Shown here one piece after another: positions 25,624 to 33,269 of a stretch of 57,829 nucleotides of DNA. Each line of letters starts with the position of its first letter. The stretch's first letter is position 1. The notes under the pieces were generated by a model. That model was not told the DNA's origin and ran no database searches. It saw nothing but the letters and a program-made list of their open reading frames with translations. The stretch comes from Virgibacillus sp. AGTR (GTDB lineage: Bacteria; Bacillota; Bacilli; Bacillales; Amphibacillaceae). A program made the position numbers and the translations under genes. The stretch is from positions 1-57,829 of the forward strand of contig NZ_JAJERH010000020.1 in NCBI RefSeq assembly GCF_016919725.2, read 5' to 3'.

Positions 25624-28269
25624 TTAGTTGCTATTCATATGCTCTAAAATATATTCTTTAGCTGCATTTAAGGCTTGATCAATTTTGGATGGATCCTTAC
25701 CTCCTGCTTGGGCCATGTCTGGACGACCTCCTCCGCCACCGCCACAAGCATGCGCAGCCTGTTTAATTAATTTCCCTGCATGGAATCCTTGTTCCATTAA
25801 GTCTTTTGAAACTCCTGCTGCTAATTGAACCTTTCCGTTATTCTCTATTGCTAATAGAATAATTCCAGATTCTAGTTTTTGTTTTAAGTCATCCAGCATA
25901 TTTCGCAACTGATTCATATCATTTACATCGACTTTTTCACTTAATAAAGAGATACCTTCAATGTTTTGTACATTATCTAAAATTGAAGAAGCTTCTACAT
26001 TTGCAAGTTTTGCACGAAGTGATTCTTTTTCCTTCTGCAACTCTTTAATATCCTGAAATAAGCCCTCTATTCTTTCTGGAAGTGCTTCCTCTTTCGATTT
26101 AACTAATTGAGCAGATTGCTGTAATAGACCTACCTTATTTGCTAAATATTGATAGGCTTCTTTACTAGTAACAGCCTCAATTCTTCTTGTTCCAGCTCCG
26201 ATTCCACTTTCCGAAACGATCTTGAATAGACCAATTTCAGATGTATTCACAACGTGACAGCCACCACAAAGCTCTAAACTATAATCACCAATTCTAACTA
26301 CTCGAACTACATCGCCATACTTCTCGCCGAATAAGGCCATTGCTCCCATTTTTTTAGCATCCTCAATATTTTCATTGGTAATGACTAGGGACATTGCCTC
26401 CCATATCTTTGTATTAACAATTTCTTCAATTTGTTGTAGCTCAGCTTTGGTTACAGCATTAAAATGAGAGAAATCAAATCGGAGGCGTTCATGCGTAACA
26501 AGTGATCCAGCTTGATTAACATGACTACCAAGCACATCCTTTAATGCCTGATGTAATAAATGAGTTGCTGTATGGTTTTTGACAATAAAAGAGCGAGCCG
26601 ACTTTTCAACTATGGCATGAACCGCTTCTCCTATACGTAAAGAACCTTGTTGAATGCTTACACGATGAATATGCTGCCCAATTGGCGATTTTTGTACGTC
26701 TTTTACATATGCAGTAGCTTGCTCGGTAGAAATGAAACCTTTGTCAGCAATTTGCCCGCCACTTTCGGCATAGAATGGTGTTTGCTCTAGGAATACATAT
26801 ATGTCGTCACCTGCTTCTGCTACTTCCACCTGTTCATTACCAGCAATCATTGCCACAATGGAAGTATCTACTTCCATTTGGGTATACCCTACAAACGCAC
26901 TATCGATATTAATCTCACTGAAAACAGCATCTTGTACTTGCATAGAATCAACTTTTTGTCGAGCGTTACGTGCACGCTCACGTTGTTTTTCCATTTCTCG
27001 TTGGAAACCTTCTTCATCAATCGTAAAACCTTGTGCTTCCACATATTCCTCTGTTAATTCTTTAGGGAACCCATAGGTATCATATAAGCGAAATACTTCC
27101 ACTCCTGGGAATAAGGTGCTTCCTTTCTCCTTTTCGCTGTTCAAGATTGCTGTTAATATTTCTAAGCCATCGTGCAGTGTCTCATGAAACCGCTCTTCTT
27201 CCACTTTCACCATATTTTTAATAAATTCTTTTTTCTTCACTACTTCATGGTAGAAATCCTTCATAATGTCTGCTACCGTATCTACTAATTCATACATGAA
27301 CGGCTTTTCAATACCAATTTCTTTGGCAAATCGAACAGCTCTTCTAATTAATCTTCTTAATACATAACCTCTTCCTTCATTCGAAGGAACAGCACCATCT
27401 CCTACCGCAAAGCTAACCGTACGAATATGATCAGCAATCACTTTAAAAGCTGTATCTCCTTCTTGACTAGCTCCATACTTTGTAGAGGCTAACTCTTCTG
27501 TCTTTTTAATAATTGGCATAAATAGGTCTGTTTCAAAGTTTGTTGGTGCGTCTTGAATGACACATACCATCCGTTCTAAGCCCATACCAGTATCTATATT
27601 CTTTTTAGGTAAAGGCGTGTACGTGTCATCTGGATTATGATTAAACTGGGAGAAGACAAGGTTCCATATTTCCAAGTATCTTTCGTTTTCTCCCCCAGGA
27701 TAAAGTTCAGGATCACTTGGATCGTTTCCATAGTGTTCGCCACGATCATAAAAGATTTCTGTATTCGGTCCACTTGGGCCTTCACCAATATCCCAAAAAT
27801 TCTCTTCTAAACGAATAATTCTTTCCTTTGGAATACCTATATTCTTTAACCATATATCATAGGCCTCATCATCCTCTGGATGCACTGTAACGGATAAACG
27901 TTCTTGATCAAACCCAATCCAATGATCACTCGTTAGAAATTCCCAAGCCCAATCGATAGCTTCTTTTTTAAAGTAGTCACCTATTGAAAAGTTACCGAGC
28001 ATTTCAAAGAACGTATGATGTCTTGCGGTAAAACCGACATTTTCTATATCATTCGTACGAATTGATTTTTGGGCATTTACGATTCGAGGATTATCAGGGA
28101 TTACCCGACCATCAAAATATTTTTTTAATGTTGCAACACCACTGTTGATCCATAGTAGCGTCGGATCATCCTTCGGAACTAGAGAAGCACTTGGCTCAAC
28201 ACGATGGCCTTTTTCTTTAAAGAAATCTAAAAACATTTGCCTAACTTCTGCTGATGATAATTGTTTCAT
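25624..28269 (-). CDS. alaS: Alanyl-tRNA synthetase
   Basis: AlaRS, 881 residues: class II catalytic core ([48 protein letters not shown]), tRNA recognition part, editing domain ([12 protein letters not shown] and CGGCHV zinc ligands) and C-Ala domain ending with the glycine-rich [16 protein letters not shown]. The gene is first of alaS-ireB-ruvX-yrzB. It is controlled by an Ala-specific T-box leader, separated from it by an inserted repeat. Confidence 0.97.
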   Translation of the reverse strand: MKQLSSAEVRQMFLDFFKEKGHRVEPSASLVPKDDPTLLWINSGVATLKKYFDGRVIPDNPRIVNAQKSIRTNDIENVGFTARHHTFFEMLGNFSIGDYFKKEAIDWAWEFLTSDHWIGFDQERLSVTVHPEDDEAYDIWLKNIGIPKERIIRLEENFWDIGEGPSGPNTEIFYDRGEHYGNDPSDPELYPGGENERYLEIWNLVFSQFNHNPDDTYTPLPKKNIDTGMGLERMVCVIQDAPTNFETDLFMPIIKKTEELASTKYGASQEGDTAFKVIADHIRTVSFAVGDGAVPSNEGRGYVLRRLIRRAVRFAKEIGIEKPFMYELVDTVADIMKDFYHEVVKKKEFIKNMVKVEEERFHETLHDGLEILTAILNSEKEKGSTLFPGVEVFRLYDTYGFPKELTEEYVEAQGFTIDEEGFQREMEKQRERARNARQKVDSMQVQDAVFSEINIDSAFVGYTQMEVDTSIVAMIAGNEQVEVAEAGDDIYVFLEQTPFYAESGGQIADKGFISTEQATAYVKDVQKSPIGQHIHRVSIQQGSLRIGEAVHAIVEKSARSFIVKNHTATHLLHQALKDVLGSHVNQAGSLVTHERLRFDFSHFNAVTKAELQQIEEIVNTKIWEAMSLVITNENIEDAKKMGAMALFGEKYGDVVRVVRIGDYSLELCGGCHVVNTSEIGLFKIVSESGIGAGTRRIEAVTSKEAYQYLANKVGLLQQSAQLVKSKEEALPERIEGLFQDIKELQKEKESLRAKLANVEASSILDNVQNIEGISLLSEKVDVNDMNQLRNMLDDLKQKLESGIILLAIENNGKVQLAAGVSKDLMEQGFHAGKLIKQAAHACGGGGGGRPDMAQAGGKDPSKIDQALNAAKEYILEHMNSN

Positions 28270-28390
28270 CTTAAACTTCCTCCCAATCTAAAAATAGTTG
28301 AATAGAACATCAAGTCATTAATCATTGACATCACTTTTTCGTCAGGAAAGACTAACTGAGCGCAGTAAATGGATTATTTATTTCCTGAAA

Positions 28391-28586
28391 AGAATAAAAG
28401 CGCAAGCGCCCGATTAGAAACGTAGCGAACTGAAGCGAGTCAACGGAGATAAAGGAATCACGGTGTACATGCAAGCCGATGATAACTTAGATTAGGGCAA
28501 TTCGTGAAGTCGCCTCCGCTGGAACAGCTCAACACGCCCATTTTTATCCACAGGTTCAAATTTTACAATTACCTAGACAATAAAAA
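28391..28586 (+). repeat. Dispersed repeat family R1, copy B
   Basis: Starts AGAATAAAAGCGCAAGCG and runs through GAGTCAACGGAGATAAAGG, CTCAACACGCCC and TTTATCCA to CCTAGACAATAAAAA. Blocks match copies at 10-193 and 46678-46836. It lies inside the alaS 5' untranslated region (antisense in orientation), between the T-box terminator and the alaS start; its last bases run into the T tract of that terminator. Confidence 0.9.
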
Positions 28587-28820
28587 AATCCCTTCTCTGC
28601 ATTTGCAGGGACGAGATTTGATCGCGGTACCACCCTAATTATGAACTATTGTTCATCACTTTATCATTATAACGGTATGACACCGACGGGAATTAACCGT
28701 ACTCCAGCTTAGCTTTCCATGATTCTACCTTAGGATTTCTTTCAGCCAACGGAAATCCTTCTCTTAAAAGCGATTGTCATGTACTCAAAACTTTCAACGT
28801 ATTCTACATGTATAGTTGTT
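28585..28820 (-). promoter_or_regulatory. T-box riboswitch of alaS (Ala)
   Basis: Transcribed from 28820 down. Stem I has GAGTA on the 5' side and GAAA on the 3' side of the S-turn; the CATGA/TCATG pair closes it, and the specifier is GCT (28713-28711, Ala) followed by A. The 14-base T-box consensus AGGGTGGTACCGCG lies at 28636-28623; its variable base T pairs with discriminator A73 of tRNA-Ala. The terminator stem (AAATCTCG...AGGGATTT) ends in seven Ts. Uncharged tRNA-Ala would favour the antiterminator and alaS expression. Confidence 0.93.
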
Positions 28821-28826
28821 AGCGTA

Positions 28827-28855
28827 ATTATAAAAAACATCGAGCGGAATGTCAA
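28827..28855 (-). promoter_or_regulatory. SigmaA promoter of the alaS T-box transcript
   Basis: TTGACA (28855-28850), a 17-base spacer, and TATAAT (28832-28827): a perfect consensus promoter. The TGA inside the -35 box is the stop codon of the upstream small ORF. Confidence 0.92.
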
Positions 28856-29073
28856 CGCCGATGCATACCTATGAGACAGAATCTTTCTTTGAAATTTCCT
28901 TTAATCCCTCTAGGTGATTTTTCGGATAAAGGCAGCGCTATACCTACTATAATTGCAGTAAAAGGAAAACCTCCTGATTCTGAGAGCCATTCAATAATTG
29001 ATATAGGTGCATAAATGATATAGATAAATAACATTAAATACAGATAGAACCTTCTCCAGCTTTTTTCTGACAT
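28852..29073 (-). CDS. Small hypothetical membrane protein
   Basis: A 73-residue ORF with a charged start (MSEKSWRRF), one or two membrane helices (about residues 9-28 and 36-49) and a basic tail. I do not recognise it. Its stop codon TGA sits in the -35 box of the alaS promoter. It is the last ORF of a minus-strand run that begins at the decayed pilus locus. A ribosome binding site is weak (AAGGTG, about 13 bases upstream), so expression is uncertain. Confidence 0.5.
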   Translation of the reverse strand: MSEKSWRRFYLYLMLFIYIIYAPISIIEWLSESGGFPFTAIIVGIALPLSEKSPRGIKGNFKERFCLIGMHRR

Positions 29074-29119
29074 AAAAACTTCTTACACCTTCTCTTGATG
29101 TAATACACAGATATATTGC

Positions 29120-29581
29120 TTATTCTATTTCCCTATAGCGAAATTGATGTTGAAAATAATACATCCTATCATCAGTTTGAAAAGAATATTGATTCCATAT
29201 ACTTGATTGTTGATTGGTTTCCTCCGTTTTTACCATTTGTAACTCATTCGCACCGACCTCCATGATCTTCGAGTCAATAACTTTTAATTCTTGTTGATCC
29301 TTGTCTAGTGCGCGTATCTTGATTTGTATTTCTTTTGGCTCATCCATATTGTTCTTCACATAAATCACATTGTGAAACTGTTCATTCGAACAATTTCTTT
29401 TTGTAAGACAATTACTTTCTGATTTAACTAGTGAAAGTGTAATTTCTTCTGAACCATTAGCATTTTCTGTTGCATTCATTGCTTGCTCTAAAGCCATCAC
29501 ATATGATAGCTTTTGTCCAAAGGGCATAAACCAAATAAACAGGAATCCTAAAACAGTGCCATCCCACCAATTAATTTCCAT
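29120..29581 (-). CDS. Hypothetical membrane-anchored protein
   Basis: A 153-residue ORF with an N-terminal hydrophobic segment (about residues 9-31, WDGTVLGFLFIWFMPFGQ), then a soluble extracytoplasmic-looking domain with two Cys (in SNCLTKRNCSN) and many polar residues. I do not recognise a family. Its first 34 bases overlap the 3' end of the preceding ORF, which suggests coupling, or that one of the two starts further in. Confidence 0.6.
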   Translation of the reverse strand: MEINWWDGTVLGFLFIWFMPFGQKLSYVMALEQAMNATENANGSEEITLSLVKSESNCLTKRNCSNEQFHNVIYVKNNMDEPKEIQIKIRALDKDQQELKVIDSKIMEVGANELQMVKTEETNQQSSIWNQYSFQTDDRMYYFQHQFRYREIE

Positions 29582-29913
29582 ATCACTCTCGGATTATGAA
29601 ATTGCTTAGAAACATTTTTATTCCGTAATGATAATGTTACAAATACATTAATAAGGGCAATGATTCCTAAAAACACAGCTGCTACGATTAGCCAGATCAT
29701 ACTTTCCATCGAGGTTTGCAAGAAAGGAATCGTATAAGTGGAAGATAGATAGACATTTCCAATTATCGATAACAAGATTAATAACAGAAAAAGGAGGATA
29801 GGATACTTCCATTTCACCTTTTCCCTTTTATTATTTTTTACGTTTATAAATGACCAAAGCACCCAAATAAACGGGACACTATATAAAATTATAACTAACA
29901 ATATAAAAATCAA
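29548..29913 (-). CDS. Hypothetical multi-pass membrane protein
   Basis: A 121-residue ORF with about three membrane helices (residues 2-22, 38-57, 71-95) and a basic C-terminus. Start TTG with AGAGGTG 6 bases upstream. No family recognised. It lies between the TadG-like gene and another small membrane ORF, so it may belong to the remains of the pilus locus. Confidence 0.6.
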   Translation of the reverse strand: MIFILLVIILYSVPFIWVLWSFINVKNNKREKVKWKYPILLFLLLILLSIIGNVYLSSTYTIPFLQTSMESMIWLIVAAVFLGIIALINVFVTLSLRNKNVSKQFHNPRVIWKLIGGMALF

Positions 29914-29986
29914 TTTGTCACCTCTTTACTTCATTAAAACAGATCCCTACTGGATAATATTTCGTTATAATACGTAACTATACCAT

Positions 29987-30100
29987 TTAGAATGGTTGGT
30001 CTAATGATACCTCCGTGCTCCAATCCCACACAACGTTAATAAAATCAATTTTTGGACCAGCTGATTCTTGGTACACATTCTCTTTTAAATTATCCATCAT
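29987..30100 (-). pseudogene. Probable out-of-frame C-terminal tail of the TadG-like gene
   Basis: In the frame shifted from the TadG-like gene, an open stretch encodes MMDNLKENVYQESAGPK and then IDFINVVWDW to a stop. It starts just where the TadG-like frame ends (SYDG, stop) and reads as a plausible continuation. A single-base change near 30093-30100 would join the two. It might instead be a separate 37-residue ORF, but no ribosome binding site is evident. Confidence 0.5.
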
Positions 30101-30653
30101 AGGACACTGCCTCTATTTCATTTGCTGCCCTTACAAATAGACGGTCTTCACTGATCTTTAATTTCGCATTTTCTAATACGCCACCGTTATCAATAATAAT
30201 CTCTTTAACCTTTGCAACCACTTGACTTTCAATATCTACATCTTGGAGTAACTCTATCAGTTTTGGTCTTATCATTTCATGTTGTAAAGCTTCATTCACT
30301 ACTTGGTCCAACGCTTCTAGATGTATTTCATTTGCTGACCAATCACGATAATAATTTCTACTTGCTAATTGCTCAGTTCGTTCTTGAAGATTTTCATCAA
30401 AATCTTCAAAGAAGCTAAGCAGCTCTCCTTCTAACGTCTCATACTCATACGTTTCAATGATTTTCTGTACTTCCTCATAGATTATACTAGATCCTGCCAT
30501 GCTTGCTTGTTGAACCGTCGTACTAGATTTTTCTTTCGTGGCTAAAACGCCTCCCATATTTACTACTAGCAAAAACAGGATCATAATAATACTTAACATA
30601 CCTAAAACGAATAAAGCTATGTTCCCTTCTTCTTGTTGGATAAACTGCTTCAT
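30090..30653 (-). CDS. TadE/TadG-like pilus assembly protein
   Basis: A 187-residue ORF with the typical Tad minor-pilin start: short polar lead QQEEGN followed by a hydrophobic helix (about residues 12-35), then TKEKSSTTVQQASMAGSSIIYE and a soluble domain. This resembles TadG/Flp-locus proteins of Bacilli. Its ATG overlaps the stop codon of the truncated ORF before it (ATGA). The end is probably shortened by a frameshift. No pilus ATPase, prepilin peptidase or TadB/C gene is in the window, so a working system here is unlikely. Confidence 0.65.
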   Translation of the reverse strand: MKQFIQQEEGNIALFVLGMLSIIMILFLLVVNMGGVLATKEKSSTTVQQASMAGSSIIYEEVQKIIETYEYETLEGELLSFFEDFDENLQERTEQLASRNYYRDWSANEIHLEALDQVVNEALQHEMIRPKLIELLQDVDIESQVVAKVKEIIIDNGGVLENAKLKISEDRLFVRAANEIEAVSYDG

Positions 30654-30955
30654 TCTATTACCCTACCATGTGCACTTGCTGTATATGGAATGGAAGGTAC
30701 ATGATATCCGAATATTTCCTTAGGTAAAAATACCATCCGGATATTGACTTTAACCTTTGCAGTAAATTCTTTATTTCCAGAACTACTTATCGAATTTTTT
30801 TGTAAGTAACTCCCTGTCGTAGCTAATATATCATTCGCGGCATCTCTGGCACTCCCAGCGTTTTTGGTAATAGAATATACTTTTACATATTCGTTTGCAG
30901 CCGATTGTGTAATAAGAACCCCATTAATTCGGTTGAAAGCTTTAAGTGATGCTAA
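30650..30955 (-). pseudogene. 5'-truncated TadE-like gene remnant
   Basis: An open frame of 101 codons with no start codon at a suitable place: it opens directly after an in-frame stop (30958-30956) with LASLKAFNRINGVLITQSAA, continues with KNAGSARDAANDILATTG and ends with a stop overlapping the start of the TadG-like gene. The coupled stop and start show it was once a normal operon gene. The N-terminus, expected to hold a membrane helix, is missing. Confidence 0.65.
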
Positions 30956-30959
30956 TTAA

Positions 30960-31214
30960 AAAGAAGTTACAAATAGCTTCGATATCCACAAAGTTACAAA
31001 TGAAAGGGATAGAAAAATCACTCGATTGTTTAACAACTTATCCAAAGTCGCTATTGATTTAAAAAATGAAGAAATCATAAATAGTAATCAATTAGACTCA
31101 TTTAACAAGAAACGAAATGAAATAGATGAAGAGTTAAAGAATATTAGTGTAAAACAAGTTGAAGAATTGAAAAAATCTATTAACGAAAAATACAATAAAC
31201 AAACGCAGGATTAA
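30960..31214 (+). pseudogene. 5'-truncated ORF remnant, coiled-coil type
   Basis: An open frame of 84 codons on the plus strand begins right after a stop at 30957-30959. It is rich in Lys, Glu and Asn (KEVTNSFDIHK, NEIDEELKNISVKQVEEL) with heptad-like spacing. The only start is a TTG at 31026 without a good ribosome binding site. It abuts the truncated TadE-like frame head to head. I do not recognise the protein; it looks like the 3' end of a foreign gene left at a rearrangement junction. Confidence 0.5.
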
Positions 31215-31280
31215 CTGAGATAAAGTTGTTATTTGTATTAACTTTTGATAACCCAGACTTGCCAGATTCGAAATTTCATT

Positions 31281-31355
31281 TTAAAGACCAGATACTACTG
31301 CTAATACTAGTGCGATAAGAAATAAAATAATTGCTTTACGCTTTGACTCCAGCAT
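31281..31355 (-). pseudogene. 5' fragment of a cpaB-like gene
   Basis: 24 codons reading MLESKRKAIILFLIALVLA and then VVSGL before a stop. This matches the N-terminal membrane anchor of Flp pilus assembly protein CpaB in Bacilli as I know it, but everything after the anchor is missing. It lies on the same strand and upstream of the TadE-like and TadG-like frames, which fits the order of a tad operon that has lost its middle. Confidence 0.55.
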
Positions 31356-31650
31356 TCTTAGACCTATTCTTTATCTGGGACTTTATTCCATCTTTTCATA
31401 CTTTGTTTGATCATGTCAATTTTGTGTCTATATACAAAACGGTTCTAAAGTTAGCATTTTTGTTACTTATTTCATGAAATCATTAAACATCTTGAATTCT
31501 AAATATTTTTCTCGTACTTTTAACCTATTAAATGAAGCAAATAAGTTATCTCATTTTTATACTAGGTATTTATAATCGTTTTTTCCATTTAGCAGTACGA
31601 GTTGCATTTCGATAATGTTTTCGATATAATTTCTCTTTTTTACCCACAAC

Positions 31651-31697
31651 AAAACGTACCATTTCTAGCTTGCTAAACTAAAAATGATACGTTTTTT
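31651..31697. terminator. Bidirectional terminator-like hairpin
   Basis: AAAACGTACCATTT and AAAATGATACGTTTT pair with one mismatch and are followed by TT on the plus strand and preceded by A residues. It lies in the 660-base stretch between the pilus remnants and the yrrI-type gene, which otherwise holds only the cpaB fragment and a repeat copy. Confidence 0.65.
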
Positions 31698-31713
31698 AGG
31701 AATCCCTGCTTAT

Positions 31714-31858
31714 AAAGTGAAAATTCAATAAGTAGGGATTTGGTTTTTCTCCCACTGATTGTTAGTCAAACCAATCGGACATTTACTGGCAGTCGATCCC
31801 CACTTACCCATATTGGTTTCACTTTGTTTCTTGAAGTGGGGGACTTCAGTTATATGCA
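31714..31858 (+). repeat. Dispersed repeat family R2, copy 2
   Basis: Aligns with 46359-46532 from AAAGTGAAAATTCAA through GATTGTTAGT, ACTGGCAGTCGAT, TGGTTTCACTTTGTTTCTTG to CAGTTATAT. CCCCACTT (31798) and AAGTGGGG (31834) can form a hairpin that the other copy retains with one G.U change. About 30 bases of the middle are missing. No conserved ORF. Confidence 0.75.
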
Positions 31859-31878
31859 GGTTAAAATACTACTCCAAA

Positions 31879-32964
31879 TTACCCCTCTTGCTCCTTGCTA
31901 CGAAATTGTCTCCAGTGAATGACATGCTTAATAATTACTTTGGCAATCGTCATCGTTGGTACAGCTATAATCATGCCAACAATTCCAAAAAGCTGTCCAC
32001 CCAGTAATAAAGCAAAGATGATTGCTATTGGGTGTATATTAATACTTTTTCCAACAATGTATGGGGACAATAGGTTACTCTCAATTAATTGAATAATAAA
32101 TACAGCTACTATTACAAATATAACTAATTTCCCTGAGACTGTAAGGGCAATCGCTACAGCAGGTGCTGCTCCAATAATTGGGCCAAAATATGGGATTAGA
32201 TTTGTAATCCCCATAAGAATAGCAAGTAGCAAAGCAAAATCCATTCCAAGTAGCTTAAAAATAATAAGTGAGGTTAGGCTTACAAATAGGCAGACGAGTA
32301 ATTGACCACGAATGTAATCACCTAACGTTTCATCAATAGCATGGACCATTTTACTTGATTGACTACGATATTTCTTTGGTATAAACCGCTTAAAATAAGC
32401 CTTAATTTTGTCATAATCCTTTAAAAAGTAAAACACTAATACAGGAATAACCGTAATAAAAATAATAAAATCGAATACTTTTGTAAATCCGTTTACAAGT
32501 CTTGCGAGTAATCGATCCAAGCCATTTTCTACCCTCGCGATTAAGTGATCAAATTTATCATGAACGGTTTCTGGTAAAAATGATGTATATTCGTACATTT
32601 GGTATATCAGTTTTTCATACATATTAATGAATTGAGGCAGTTGTTCATTAAGCTCTCTAACTTGCGTGACGATCATCGGGTAGACACGATAGATTAAATA
32701 TGCGGTACCTCCAAAAAATAACAAATAGATGAGTAAAACAGCTATTCCCCTTGGAATATTATAGCTATGGAGTTTATTTACCACTGGATATAATAAATAC
32801 GCTATAAGACAGGAAATAAGAAATGGAGCTAAGAGATGCCATAGAAATAAAAAAACTGTTTTGTAAAATGGAAACAGTTTTATCAGTAAGAAAATGAAAA
32901 GGAATAGAAAAATGCCAATCAATAACCAGTAAAGGAAGTTCAAACGCTTATTGTTTTTAAACAT
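31879..32964 (-). CDS. yrrI: AI-2E family transporter (YrrI)
   Basis: A 361-residue membrane protein of the AI-2E/YdbI/TqsA superfamily with about seven to eight helices. Family segments FYFLKDYDKIKAYFKRFIPK, ETLGDYIRGQLLVCLFVS, ITNLIPYFGPIIGAAPAVAI and GKSINIHPIAIIFALLLGGQ are seen. Substrates differ across the family, from autoinducers to Na+(Li+)/H+ exchange, so the function is open. Position near alaS and recD2 matches YrrI. Confidence 0.88.
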   Translation of the reverse strand: MFKNNKRLNFLYWLLIGIFLFLFIFLLIKLFPFYKTVFLFLWHLLAPFLISCLIAYLLYPVVNKLHSYNIPRGIAVLLIYLLFFGGTAYLIYRVYPMIVTQVRELNEQLPQFINMYEKLIYQMYEYTSFLPETVHDKFDHLIARVENGLDRLLARLVNGFTKVFDFIIFITVIPVLVFYFLKDYDKIKAYFKRFIPKKYRSQSSKMVHAIDETLGDYIRGQLLVCLFVSLTSLIIFKLLGMDFALLLAILMGITNLIPYFGPIIGAAPAVAIALTVSGKLVIFVIVAVFIIQLIESNLLSPYIVGKSINIHPIAIIFALLLGGQLFGIVGMIIAVPTMTIAKVIIKHVIHWRQFRSKEQEG

Positions 32965-33002
32965 GATGACACTTCATCCTACTGAAGTAATTATCAGCAT
33001 AG

Positions 33003-33197
33003 TTAAGGATTTTCATAGATCGTTCTTTCGTCTTCACTGAATAGATCGTTAAGTGAACTTAACGATCCATCTGCCTCAACCTGATGGACAGTTAATTTAT
33101 CATTGATTACTGACATTTCAATAAAGCAATTCCAGCAATAAAACTGTTGTGTGCCTATCTTTCCAATATCCTTACCACGGCAATTTGGGCATCGCAT
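33003..33197 (-). CDS. Small zinc-ribbon protein
   Basis: A 64-residue protein with two CxxC knuckles, CPNC and CWNC (MRCPNCRGKDIGKIGTQQFY then CWNCFIEM), expected to bind one zinc ion. AAGGAG lies 11 bases before the ATG. A similar short gene lies near recD2 and yrrI in related Bacilli. Function unknown. Confidence 0.8.
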   Translation of the reverse strand: MRCPNCRGKDIGKIGTQQFYCWNCFIEMSVINDKLTVHQVEADGSLSSLNDLFSEDERTIYENP

Positions 33198-33269
33198 TAT
33201 CTATAGAGCTCCTTCTGTCTCAAATCTTACTCTCATGCTAACCCAAATTAACCAAAAATATACGTTTTG

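Noticed and set aside
31026-31214. 62-codon TTG-initiated ORF as an intact gene
   Set aside because: The open frame continues upstream to a stop at 30957 without a better start, and no ribosome binding site precedes the TTG; treated as a truncated remnant.
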